In this document: one piece after another, positions 1-8,014 of the stretch
How positions within the stretch are numbered: the stretch's first letter is position 1
Layout: the number at the start of each line of letters is the position of its first letter
Assembly (NCBI GenBank): GCA_009711785.1
Contig: VENA01000004.1
Location: 29,461-93,460, forward strand
From: Bacillota bacterium
GTDB lineage: Bacteria > Bacillota > Clostridia > Tissierellales > MES13
Reading direction: 5' to 3'
Length of the DNA: 64,000 bases
The notes under the pieces: model-generated
The model's database searches: none
The model's input: the letters and a program-made list of their open reading frames with translations, nothing else
Told to the model about the DNA's origin: nothing
Translations under genes and position numbers: made by a program

Positions 1-2
1 AA

Positions 3-632
3 GGTAAAAAAGTTATGAATTTATTAGGATCAAATGGTAATAAAGCTGTAGCCTTGGCACTATTAGGTGCTGATGTAACTATAGCTGATTTTTCTTATGG
101 AAATTATAAGTATGCAAAAGATTTAGCAGATGCTTCTAAGGTAGATATAAATTATTTGGTGAAGGATGTTTTAAATTTACCTAAAGAAGAATTAACAGGA
201 AAGTATGATTACGTTTTTGCTGAACTAGGGATACTTCATTATTTTCAAGATTTAAAGCCTTTAATGGAGACTATAGATAAGCTATTAAAAAAAGAAGGAA
301 GACTTATTCTTCAAGATTTTCACCCATTTTCAACTAAGCTTATAAGTTCTAGAGGTAAAAGGCATAAAACAAGAAAACATAAAATAAAAGGAAATTATTT
401 TGATACTTCTTTAGAAGAGAGGGATGTAGCTTTTTCTAAATTTCTTAAAGAAGAAGATAGAAAAAATTTTAGTAAAGTAAAGTTAAGAAAATGGACTTTA
501 GGAGAAGTAATTACAGCTATAGCAAGTGAAGGGTTATTTATAAGGGTTTTAGAGGAATTACCTAATATGTCATCGAATGTGTTTGACCCTGGAATACCAA
601 AATCTTTCACAGTAGTAGCAGAGAAAATATAA
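3..632 (+). CDS. Class I SAM-dependent methyltransferase, 5' truncated by window edge
   Basis: The reading frame is open from base 3 and enters the window mid-gene. The first ATG (base 15) lies inside the SAM-binding motif I, so it is not the real start. The visible part runs from motif I (LLGSNGNKAVALALLGA) through an acidic strand (VTIADFS) and a motif II/III region (YDYVFAELGILHYF) to a C-terminal substrate region. This is the Rossmann methyltransferase order, and about 40 N-terminal residues are probably missing. The acceptor cannot be named. The gene is followed 11 bp later by the CYTH gene, whose Shine-Dalgarno overlaps this stop codon, so the two are probably co-transcribed. Confidence 0.8.
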   Translation, partial: GKKVMNLLGSNGNKAVALALLGADVTIADFSYGNYKYAKDLADASKVDINYLVKDVLNLPKEELTGKYDYVFAELGILHYFQDLKPLMETIDKLLKKEGRLILQDFHPFSTKLISSRGKRHKTRKHKIKGNYFDTSLEERDVAFSKFLKEEDRKNFSKVKLRKWTLGEVITAIASEGLFIRVLEELPNMSSNVFDPGIPKSFTVVAEKI

Positions 633-643
633 GGAGGAGTAAA

Positions 644-1195
644 GTGACTAAGGAGTTAGAAGTTAAGGTTTTAAATATAAATGTTTCTGAAATAGAAAAA
701 AAAATAAATGATTTAAATGCTAAACAAATAAAAAAAGAATATCAGGTTAATACAATTTTTGATACCGAAGATAGATTTATAAAAAATGGACATAAAGGCT
801 ATTTAAGAATAAGAGAAAATACAGATTTAGAAACTGATAAAAAAGAAATAATTTTAACACTAAAAAAAAATGTATCCAATAAAGGTGTAAGGGAAAATAC
901 TGAAATAGAAACTAAAATTGATAATAAGGAAGCAATGGTTCAGATTTTCTCTCATTTAGATTTAGATATAAAACATAAAGGAACGAAGAAACGAATTTCA
1001 TATATATATGAAGATATATTATTTGAGATAGATACATGGAATAAAGAGACTTATCCTGAACCCTATCTTGAAATTGAGGTTAAAAATAAGAAAGATTTAT
1101 CAAAAGCAATAAAGTTATTAGGTTTAAAAAAAGAAAATGTTACTACAAAATCATTGGCTCAACTAAGAATGGAAAAAGGACTTAGTGATTTGTAA
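644..1195 (+). CDS. CYTH-domain protein (class IV adenylate cyclase / triphosphatase family)
   Basis: The 183-residue protein starts at GTG 644, placed by an AAGGAGG Shine-Dalgarno at 631-637. The N-terminal ELEVKV supplies the ExExK signature of CYTH enzymes. Further basic and acidic strand residues (YLRIREN, ILTLKK, ELEIETKI-like region, YLEIEVKN) are those that line the triphosphate tunnel in this fold. Members hydrolyse inorganic triphosphate, thiamine triphosphate or ATP (CyaB-type cyclases), and the sequence does not decide between these. It follows the methyltransferase closely and is followed by a gap of about 100 bp. Confidence 0.8.
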   Translation: MTKELEVKVLNINVSEIEKKINDLNAKQIKKEYQVNTIFDTEDRFIKNGHKGYLRIRENTDLETDKKEIILTLKKNVSNKGVRENTEIETKIDNKEAMVQIFSHLDLDIKHKGTKKRISYIYEDILFEIDTWNKETYPEPYLEIEVKNKKDLSKAIKLLGLKKENVTTKSLAQLRMEKGLSDL

Positions 1196-1303
1196 AGTAG
1201 TTTTTAGGGTACAATATTCATTAATAATCACCATACTTTTAAAAATGCATAAAATATAATAACAAGTTTGTATGCATATATTAGAAAAGAGGTGATTAAC
1301 TTA

Positions 1304-1897
1304 ATGAATGAAAAAATAATAAACAATCACGAAGATAAAGTTAAAGGCAATAAAGCTTTAAATTTTTCAAGTTTAATCATTCCAGTGTTTTTATTACTAA
1401 CTCGTAATGGTAATATAAGTGAAAAACTTAGTTTAGATAATGATTTTCAAAGTAAAGTTGAAATGGTAAAAAACATAAAACCATATTTTACAGAAGATGA
1501 ACAATTACTGCTATCGAAAGTACAGGATGTTTTTGATATATTAAACAAAGTAAAAAGACTTAATAAGCAAGAATATGATAATGAGATAAATGCATTAAAT
1601 ACAGATATATCTAGAATAGAAAGAAAAGAAAGAATATTAACTGAAATGGTTAAATATATGGATAAAGATAAAAGACAAATAGTAGATAAAGTATTAAGAA
1701 CTAAGGGAAGGTTAGAAGAGACTAAAACTAATATGGAAACACAAAACATATTAGAGGCTCAAAAGATTGACAAGTTTGATTCTTTATTACATTTTATTAG
1801 ATGTTTTGAACCTATAATGAATGATAGTTCTAATAAAAAGATAAAAAAAATACAAAAGGTTTTAGAAATTATGAAAACACCTGAAGATAGATTTTAA
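1304..1897 (+). CDS. Unrecognised helical, charged protein
   Basis: I do not recognise this 197-residue protein. An in-frame ATG exists at 1268, but AGAGGTG at 1288-1294 points to ATG 1304. After a polar start there is one short hydrophobic stretch (SLIIPVFLLL, about residues 22-31). The rest is rich in Lys/Glu/Asp with heptad-like spacing from about residue 70 to 160, which suggests a coiled coil. It could be a membrane-tethered cytosolic protein. It stands alone: a hairpin terminator lies downstream and no operon partner is evident. Confidence 0.65.
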   Translation: MNEKIINNHEDKVKGNKALNFSSLIIPVFLLLTRNGNISEKLSLDNDFQSKVEMVKNIKPYFTEDEQLLLSKVQDVFDILNKVKRLNKQEYDNEINALNTDISRIERKERILTEMVKYMDKDKRQIVDKVLRTKGRLEETKTNMETQNILEAQKIDKFDSLLHFIRCFEPIMNDSSNKKIKKIQKVLEIMKTPEDRF

Positions 1898-1975
1898 CTT
1901 TTATTAAAAGTAAGAAAAATTAATTATTTTAGCAAAATATCTACTTATAAAGAATTTAATAAGTTTATAGATAGA

Positions 1976-2005
1976 AATATACCCTCTTTAAGGAGGGTAT
2001 ATTTA
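1976..2005 (+). terminator. Hairpin terminator after the unknown gene
   Basis: ATACCCTC (1979-1986) pairs with GAGGGTAT (1993-2000) and is followed by an ATTTATTT tail. The tail is weak, so termination may be partial. Confidence 0.6.
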
Positions 2006-2076
2006 TTTAAAGAAGGAATTAATTATGCTATATAGAAGTATATAACTTAGGATATTATGATTAGAGGAGGATAAAA

Positions 2077-3465
2077 ATGTTAGATAGAGTAGTTATTGAA
2101 GATATAATTAACGAAGCCCTGTCAACGGGTGGAGATTTTGCAGAAGTGTTTATAGAGGATAAAATAAATACTGGTTTGAGTATGCTAGGTGGAAAAATAG
2201 AAAGTGGTATGTCAGGTAGAGATTATGGTGTAGGCATAAGGATTTTCAAAGGAACAAATAGTGTATATGCCTATACAAATGATTCAACAAAGGAGTCTTT
2301 AATATCCGTTGCTAGACAAGCATCTTTAGCATTAAAGGGTGACAGTAAAGATATTAAATTAAATTTAATGAAAAAAGAAATTGAAAATAAACATAAAATA
2401 ATCACTTTTCCTAGAAATGTTAGAAAAAATAGAAAAGTTCAATTAATGAAAAAAGCCTATGAAGTGGCAAAAAAAGAAGAGGAAATTTCCCAAGTTAAAG
2501 TTATATATATGGATAGTGAACAAAAGGTTGCAATAGCAAATTCTGAAGGTTTATATGTTGAAGATAAAAGAGTTAGAACTAGAACTGCTATAAACGCTGT
2601 GGCGTCAAAAAATGGAGAGATGCAGTCAGGATTTTATGGTATAGGAGGCCACAGTGGATTTGAGTTTTATGATTCTATCAATATTGAAGATTATGCAAAG
2701 GAGTCTTCTAGAATCGCTAAAACTATGATAAATGCAGAACCTTGTCCTAGTGGTAAAATGCCTGTTATTATAGATAATGAATTTGGTGGTGTGATTTTCC
2801 ATGAAGCCTGTGGACATGGCTTAGAGGCAACATCGGTTGCTAAAGGAACTTCAATTTTTGCAGGAAAGGTAGGAGAAAAAATAGCTTCGGATGTAGTAAC
2901 AGCAGTGGATGATGGAACAATCCCTAACGCATGGGGATCACAAAATATAGATGATGAAGGTATGGAAACTAGGAAGAATTTACTTATTAAAAATGGTATT
3001 TTAAAAGGATATTTAGTTGATAAATTAAATGGTAGAAGATTAAATGCTAATTCGACTGGTTCTTCTAGAAGACAGTCTTATAAGTATGCACCTACCTCTA
3101 GAATGACGAATACTTATATAGCTAATGGTAAATCTAGAAAAGAAGAGATAATAGCTAATACAGAATATGGTTTATATGCTAAATATATGGGCGGTGGATC
3201 AGTAAATCCTTCTACAGGAGATTTTAATTTTGCTGTAATGGAAGGTTATATAGTTAGGAATGGAAAAATAGAAGAACCGGTTAGAGGAGCAACTCTTATT
3301 GGAAACGGAGGAAATATACTTAAAAAAATAGATATGGTAGGTAATAATTTAGCCCATGGACAGGGAATGTGTGGTTCAATAAGTGGAGCAGTACCTACAA
3401 ATGTTGGACAGCCTACTATCAGAGTTGAAGCTATGACAGTTGGTGGAAGAAAGGGTGAAAAGTAA
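2077..3465 (+). CDS. tldD: TldD-type metalloprotease
   Basis: This 462-residue protein matches the TldD/PmbA (U62) family in length and layout. The zinc-binding HExxxH motif is present as HEACGH at residues 242-247. The Gly-rich C-terminal half typical of the family (GGGSVNPSTGDFNF, LIGNGGNIL) is intact. In E. coli the TldD/TldE heterodimer processes microcin B17 and degrades unfolded peptides; the native substrate here is unknown. The start ATG 2077 has an AGAGGAGG site at 2063-2070. The stop overlaps the ATG of the partner gene by one base (TAATG), which indicates translational coupling of the two subunits. Confidence 0.92.
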   Translation: MLDRVVIEDIINEALSTGGDFAEVFIEDKINTGLSMLGGKIESGMSGRDYGVGIRIFKGTNSVYAYTNDSTKESLISVARQASLALKGDSKDIKLNLMKKEIENKHKIITFPRNVRKNRKVQLMKKAYEVAKKEEEISQVKVIYMDSEQKVAIANSEGLYVEDKRVRTRTAINAVASKNGEMQSGFYGIGGHSGFEFYDSINIEDYAKESSRIAKTMINAEPCPSGKMPVIIDNEFGGVIFHEACGHGLEATSVAKGTSIFAGKVGEKIASDVVTAVDDGTIPNAWGSQNIDDEGMETRKNLLIKNGILKGYLVDKLNGRRLNANSTGSSRRQSYKYAPTSRMTNTYIANGKSRKEEIIANTEYGLYAKYMGGGSVNPSTGDFNFAVMEGYIVRNGKIEEPVRGATLIGNGGNILKKIDMVGNNLAHGQGMCGSISGAVPTNVGQPTIRVEAMTVGGRKGEK

Positions 3466-4820
3466 TGAATAAAAAAGAGATTATAAAATTATTATTCAAA
3501 AGAGGAAAAGAATCTGGCATAAAAGATATGGAAGTATATATTCAAGGAAATAAAACTATAGATTTAGCCGTATTTGAAGGTGAGATAGATAAATATAGTA
3601 TAGCAAAGGAACAAGGTCTTTCCTTTAGAGGTATATATAATGACAAGATGGGATATTCTTATACTGAAAAAATTGATGAAACCTCTGTTGATATGCTAAT
3701 ACATGAAGCCATAGATAATGCTAAAGTTATTGATAGTGATGATGAAGAACACATATTTGAAGGTTCAAAGGATTATAAGAAAATAGATAGTTATAATGAA
3801 AAATTAGAAAAAACTTCTATGGAAAAGAAAATAGAATTTACAAAAGTTTTAGAAAAGGAAGCGTTAAGACTTGATGAAAGGGTAGAAAAAGTAGATCATT
3901 GTATTTATGGAGAAGAATCCTTTGAAAGTGTATTAATAAATTCTAAAGGATTAGATCTAAAAAACAAATCTAACATAGCCTATGCATATATATCAGTTAT
4001 GGTGAAGGATAAAGATGATATTAAAACTGCTAGTAGTTATAATATTACTAAGGATTTTACAGATTTTAATGCAAAAAAACTTGCAAAAGAAGCAGTTGAT
4101 GAAGCATTAAATATGTTAGGAGCTAAATCAATTCTTTCTGATGATTATCCTATAATATTAAAAAACAATGTAGCAGCTAGTATATTAGAAGCATTTATGC
4201 CAATTTTTTCAGCAGAAAACGTACAAAAGGGATTATCCCTTCTTAAAGGTAAAATCAATGATAAAGTAGCTAATGACTTAATTACATTAGTAGATGATCC
4301 CTTTATGAAAGAAGGAGTAGCTTCAAAGTCCTTTGATGGAGAAGGTGTTGCAACTAAATATAAAAAAGTTATAGATAAAGGAAGATTAAAAACTTTTCTT
4401 CATAATCTAAAAACAGCTAAAAAAGCCGGAGTAGAGACAACTGGAAATGCAAATAAAAGCTCATATAAATCACCTATTACAATAGCGGCAACTAATATGT
4501 ATATTAAAAATGGGGATTTAAGTTTTAAAGATATGATCAAAACTATAGATAAAGGACTTTTAATAACTAATGTGGAAGGATTACATGCTGGATTAAATCC
4601 TGTTTCTGGAGACTTTTCTTTATCATCAAAGGGATTTGAAATAGATAGTGGTCAGATTAAAGGACCGGTTAATCAAGTAACTATTGCAGGAAATTTCTTT
4701 GAGATGTTAATGGATATTATAGAAGTTTCAGATGATTTAAAATTTACATTACCATCTAGTGGAGGATATATTGGTTCTCCTTCATTGAAAATTAAAAGTT
4801 TATCTGTTTCAGGTAATTAG
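3465..4820 (+). CDS. tldE: TldE/PmbA subunit of the TldD-TldE protease
   Basis: The 451-residue partner of TldD is similar in fold and length but lacks the HExxxH motif, as expected for the non-catalytic TldE/PmbA subunit. Recognisable blocks include an N-terminal IDLAVFEGEIDKYS region, the central YKKVIDKGRLKTFLHN region and the C-terminal GLHAGLNPVSGDFSLSSKGF and VTIAGNFFEML. The one-base overlap with tldD implies stoichiometric expression. Co-occurrence of both subunits strongly supports the assignment. Confidence 0.92.
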   Translation: MNKKEIIKLLFKRGKESGIKDMEVYIQGNKTIDLAVFEGEIDKYSIAKEQGLSFRGIYNDKMGYSYTEKIDETSVDMLIHEAIDNAKVIDSDDEEHIFEGSKDYKKIDSYNEKLEKTSMEKKIEFTKVLEKEALRLDERVEKVDHCIYGEESFESVLINSKGLDLKNKSNIAYAYISVMVKDKDDIKTASSYNITKDFTDFNAKKLAKEAVDEALNMLGAKSILSDDYPIILKNNVAASILEAFMPIFSAENVQKGLSLLKGKINDKVANDLITLVDDPFMKEGVASKSFDGEGVATKYKKVIDKGRLKTFLHNLKTAKKAGVETTGNANKSSYKSPITIAATNMYIKNGDLSFKDMIKTIDKGLLITNVEGLHAGLNPVSGDFSLSSKGFEIDSGQIKGPVNQVTIAGNFFEMLMDIIEVSDDLKFTLPSSGGYIGSPSLKIKSLSVSGN

Positions 4821-4836
4821 AAAGGGGTTAGCTTTT

Positions 4837-5217
4837 ATGAAAAATGAGAAAGAAAAATTTATTAAAAAGTATTATATGTTATTGACTTTAGTATTACTTA
4901 TTTATTTCTTAGGTGCCATAGGATTAAACTTAGTAGGAGTAATTTCATTAAAAAATAGCTTAATTACATTTCTTTTAATTACTTTTATATATTATTTAAT
5001 CGTTAAAAACTTATTATCTAAGTATTATAAGAATAAAATATATGAACTAGACCCTGATTTAAAACAAAAGGCTGATTCTAAGTCAAAGGCAAAAAAAGAG
5101 CAATTAAAGCAAATGGCTCCTAAAATGAAGTTTAAAAGTAAGTGGTATAAAAATTCTACATTTATATATATTGTCATATTATTTTTAATAGTAATACTTT
5201 ATAACATATTTAATTAA
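4837..5217 (+). CDS. Small integral membrane protein
   Basis: This 126-residue protein has three predicted membrane spans: about residues 13-35, 38-58 and 107-125. A very basic cytosolic loop (about 60-105, rich in Lys) lies between the second and third. It follows tldE by 16 bp behind AAAGGGG and precedes a terminator, so it is the last gene of the tld transcript. I recognise no family. Its job may relate to the TldDE protease only by position. Confidence 0.7.
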   Translation: MKNEKEKFIKKYYMLLTLVLLIYFLGAIGLNLVGVISLKNSLITFLLITFIYYLIVKNLLSKYYKNKIYELDPDLKQKADSKSKAKKEQLKQMAPKMKFKSKWYKNSTFIYIVILFLIVILYNIFN

Positions 5218-5221
5218 AATA

Positions 5222-5251
5222 AAACCTCAACATGAGTGTTGAGGTTTTTTT
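5222..5251 (+). terminator. Rho-independent terminator of the tld operon
   Basis: An AACCTCAAC / GTTGAGGTT stem with a short loop is followed by seven T residues. Confidence 0.85.
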
Positions 5252-5302
5252 AAACTTATAGTTTTGATAAATTTGGGTAAATATAATAATGGGAGGTGTA
5301 AT

Positions 5303-5698
5303 ATGGAAAAAACTTTAGTTATAATAAAGCCAGATGGCGTAAAAAGAAAACTTATGGGTGAAATAATTAAAAGGTATGAAAATAAGGGGTTTAATATTAT
5401 TAATGCTAAGTTTATTAAGGCTGATAAAAAAACAGTTAAAAGACATTATGAGGAACATAAAAATAAAGACTTTTTTGATGAATTAGTAAACTACATACTA
5501 GAAGATTTTATTTTTGTCATGATAATTGAAGGTGAAAATGCTATAAATATAGTTAGAACAATAAATGGACATAAAGACCCTTTAAAAGCATTACCTGGTA
5601 CAATTAGAGGTGATTTTGCAAATAGCCTAACTAGAAATATAATACATGCTTCTGATAGTAAGGAGTCTTCTGAGAGAGAAATAAATATTTGGTTTTAA
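5303..5698 (+). CDS. ndk: Nucleoside diphosphate kinase
   Basis: This enzyme balances NTP pools by transferring the gamma-phosphate through a phosphohistidine. Starting at ATG 5303 (GGGAGGTG at 5291-5297), rather than at an upstream in-frame codon at 5264, gives 131 residues. The N-terminal LVIIKPDGVKRKL and the active-site block RNIIHASDS carry the catalytic His115. The family's Kpn-loop region (GTIRGDFA) is present. The length is slightly below the usual 135-150. It is followed 19 bp later by the nitrilase gene on the same strand. Confidence 0.95.
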   Translation: MEKTLVIIKPDGVKRKLMGEIIKRYENKGFNIINAKFIKADKKTVKRHYEEHKNKDFFDELVNYILEDFIFVMIIEGENAINIVRTINGHKDPLKALPGTIRGDFANSLTRNIIHASDSKESSEREINIWF

Positions 5699-5717
5699 AA
5701 AATCAAGGGGGAATTCG

Positions 5718-6551
5718 ATGGATTTTTTAAGAGTTGGTTTGTGTCAGATGCAAGTGAAAAAAGATAAGTTAGAAAATATAAAAAAAGCTGAAAATATGAT
5801 TAAAAATTTAGCTAACAAAGGAGCTAAACTTATTGTCCTACCGGAGATGTTTAATTGTCCTTATAATAATAGTAATTTCGAAGAGTATGCAGAAAAATAT
5901 CCAAATGGGAAGACGATAAAAAAATTATCAGATATTGCAAATAGAGAAAATGTTCATATTGTAGGTGGCTCTATACCTGAAAAAGATGAGGAAGGAAATA
6001 TCTATAATACTAGTTTCATATTTGATAATAATGGAAAGTTATTAGATAGACATAGAAAAATGCATTTGTTTGATATAGATGTTGAGGGTGGAGTTACATT
6101 TAAAGAGTCGGATGTATTAAGTCCAGGAAATAAAGTAACAGTTGTCGATACACCCTTTGGGAAAATAGGTATAGCCATATGTTATGATATCAGATTTCCT
6201 GAACTAACAAGATTAATGGTTAAAAAAGGAGCGAGAATAGTTATTATACCAGCGGCTTTTAACATGACAACAGGTCCTGCTCATTGGGAACTTACATTTA
6301 AAGCTAGAGCATTAGATAATCAAATTTATATGCTAGCTACCGCTCCAGCAAGGGATGTTAATGCAAGTTATCACTCATATGGAAATTCATTAATTGTTAA
6401 TCCATGGGGAGATGTAATATCAAGACTTGATGAAAAGGAAGGAACAATTATTAAGGATTTAGATCTTAATAAAATTGACAAAATAAGAAATCAATTACCA
6501 CTTCTTAAACATCTAAGAAAAGACTTATATAAAATTAAAGAAATTGAGTAA
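5718..6551 (+). CDS. Nitrilase-superfamily carbon-nitrogen hydrolase (omega-amidase / Nit2-like)
   Basis: The 277-residue protein has the nitrilase catalytic triad Glu43 (VLPEMF), Lys114 (HRKMHLF) and Cys155 (AICYDIRFPEL). The HLFDID and CYDIRFPEL blocks are closest to Nit2/omega-amidases, which hydrolyse alpha-ketoglutaramate or ketosuccinamate. That substrate is inferred from family resemblance. The start ATG 5718 follows AAGGGGG. It lies directly after ndk and ends at a bidirectional terminator shared with the convergent DUF378 gene. Confidence 0.88.
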   Translation: MDFLRVGLCQMQVKKDKLENIKKAENMIKNLANKGAKLIVLPEMFNCPYNNSNFEEYAEKYPNGKTIKKLSDIANRENVHIVGGSIPEKDEEGNIYNTSFIFDNNGKLLDRHRKMHLFDIDVEGGVTFKESDVLSPGNKVTVVDTPFGKIGIAICYDIRFPELTRLMVKKGARIVIIPAAFNMTTGPAHWELTFKARALDNQIYMLATAPARDVNASYHSYGNSLIVNPWGDVISRLDEKEGTIIKDLDLNKIDKIRNQLPLLKHLRKDLYKIKEIE

Positions 6552-6554
6552 ACT

Positions 6555-6592
6555 AAAAGGAAGGCTATCGGTTGATAGTCTTCCTTTTTTAA
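6555..6592. terminator. Bidirectional terminator between convergent genes
   Basis: AAGGAAGGCTATC pairs with GATAGTCTTCCTT around a 4-base loop, with a T-run on the plus side and an A-run that gives T on the minus side. It serves the nitrilase gene and the DUF378 gene. Confidence 0.85.
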
Positions 6593-6598
6593 GTAGAT

Positions 6599-6796
6599 TT
6601 ATTCTACTGTTTTCTCTCTTTCTCTAAATAGTAGAGATATTGTGTATAATCCTGCTATACCTACAAGACCATATACTAATCTGCTTAAGAATGTATAGTC
6701 ACCAAATAATGTGGCAACTAAATCGAAATTAAATAAAGATATTAAGCCCCAATTAAGAGCTCCGATAATAACTAAAACTAGTGCTACTCTGTCCAT
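6599..6796 (-). CDS. DUF378-family small membrane protein
   Basis: The 65-residue protein has two hydrophobic spans separated by a short loop. It carries the DUF378 hallmark ALNWGLISLFNFDLV followed by a second span (VYGLVGIAGLYTISLLF). I chose ATG 6796-6794: a GTG four codons upstream overlaps the GGAG ribosome-binding site (complement of 6808-6811) and cannot be the start. The function of DUF378 is unknown; members are common in clostridia and bacilli as single-gene units. Confidence 0.85.
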   Translation of the reverse strand: MDRVALVLVIIGALNWGLISLFNFDLVATLFGDYTFLSRLVYGLVGIAGLYTISLLFREREKTVE

Positions 6797-7038
6797 TAAT
6801 AAACTCACTCCTTATTCATAGTTTAAAAGTATTATTTCTTAAACTAAAGATTTATATACATAAAAATGTAAAATTTAATAAATTTTTCAATGATTTTCTA
6901 AGTAACATCTAATATATCCTTAGAATAAGATATATTGAGAAGTGCTAAAATCATTACAATATATATTTTGCCAAAAATATTGAAAATTATAAGTGAAATT
7001 TTTATTTTAATTTTGAAATTTTATGGGAGGTAAATTTC
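6797..7038. other. Noncoding gap upstream of two divergent small genes
   Basis: This AT-rich stretch must hold the promoters of the minus-strand DUF378 gene and the plus-strand microprotein at 7039. I see no convincing -35/-10 pair, hairpin or RNA gene in it. Confidence 0.4.
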
Positions 7039-7215
7039 ATGATTGAGTCTAGTGTAAAATTACAAAAGGATAATTCCTATACAGAGCTTTTGTTTTTCTT
7101 TTTACTATTAACAGTAATTTTTTTAGATTGTGGTTTTTATAAAAATTTAAAAGATAGTTTTTTACTATTTTATTTAAATCTAGTCGTATTAATATGTAAC
7201 TGGTATATTGACTGA
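7039..7215 (+). CDS. Hydrophobic 58-residue microprotein
   Basis: ATG 7039 has an ideal GGGAGG site at 7025-7030 and reads 58 codons to TGA 7213. It has a polar N-terminus, a membrane span with the core LLFFFLLLTVIFLDCG (about residues 17-32) and a second hydrophobic stretch (residues 41-53). The LLFFFLLL-V-F--CG core is shared with the 34-residue protein at 45644. Both resemble the very small hydrophobic proteins that clostridia and bacilli make during sporulation, though that role is inferred. It lies 66 bp before the DUF4397 gene. Confidence 0.6.
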   Translation: MIESSVKLQKDNSYTELLFFFLLLTVIFLDCGFYKNLKDSFLLFYLNLVVLICNWYID

Positions 7216-7281
7216 TTTTAAATAATTATTTGTAACAATTAATAGTAAATAACATATTCTATATCAGAAAGGAGTGAGGAT

Positions 7282-7908
7282 ATGTATAATTGTTATAGAA
7301 ATCCTTATATGAATAATGTTTCTTATTTAAGAGTTTTGCATGCATCACCAGATGCTCCAGGTGTGGATGTTTATTTAAATAATATGATAGTAGCAAGTAA
7401 TTTAAAATTTAAAGAGTTCACACCATATCTACCATTGATGCCAGGTTTATATAATGTTAAAGTATTTCCAACAAATACCCAAGTAAATCCTGTAATTAAT
7501 GCTAATCTTGAAGTTAAACCTAATTCTGATTATACAGTGGCAGCTGCAGGGATGTTAAAAGAAATTAAACCAATTATTATTGATGATACTTCTGGAAGGA
7601 TTCCAGTAAATAAAGGGCAAGTAAAATTTGTACATCTTTCACCCGATGCTCCAGCAGTTGATATAACTCTTCCAGATGGTACAATATTATTTGAAAATAT
7701 TAAATTTGGTGAGACTAGTGAAAAGTTATTATTAGATCCAGGAACTTATACACTACAAGCAAGGGTTTCTGGTACAGATAATGTTGTTTTAACAGTTCCT
7801 AATGTTAAGATTAATCCTCGAAAATATTATACTGTTTATGCTGTAGGTTTAGTTGATGGTCCACCACCATTACAAGTTCTTATAGCTTTAGATAAAGCAT
7901 CCTATTAA
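7282..7908 (+). CDS. Protein with two tandem DUF4397 domains
   Basis: The 208-residue protein consists of two copies of one beta-rich unit. Repeat 1 begins VLHASPDAPGVDVY (about residue 18) and repeat 2 FVHLSPDAPAVDIT (about residue 117). Each repeat ends in a YTV-A-AG or YTVYAVG block. There is no signal peptide or membrane span; the Tyr/Asn-rich first 14 residues are like those of Bacillus homologues. DUF4397 proteins are often linked to spore or cell surfaces, and the function is unproven. The start ATG 7282 has AAAGGAGTGAGG. A strong terminator follows. Confidence 0.88.
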   Translation: MYNCYRNPYMNNVSYLRVLHASPDAPGVDVYLNNMIVASNLKFKEFTPYLPLMPGLYNVKVFPTNTQVNPVINANLEVKPNSDYTVAAAGMLKEIKPIIIDDTSGRIPVNKGQVKFVHLSPDAPAVDITLPDGTILFENIKFGETSEKLLLDPGTYTLQARVSGTDNVVLTVPNVKINPRKYYTVYAVGLVDGPPPLQVLIALDKASY

Positions 7909-7916
7909 TTATATGT

Positions 7917-7953
7917 AAAAAAGACATAGATTTTAATTTAATCTATGTCTTTT
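7917..7953 (+). terminator. Terminator after the DUF4397 gene
   Basis: AAAGACATAGATT pairs with AATCTATGTCTTT, followed by T residues. Confidence 0.85.
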
Positions 7954-8014
7954 CTATGTATTAACAAGAAAAATTTTAGGGATAATAAATACAAATAATT
8001 AAGGAGGAAATAAT

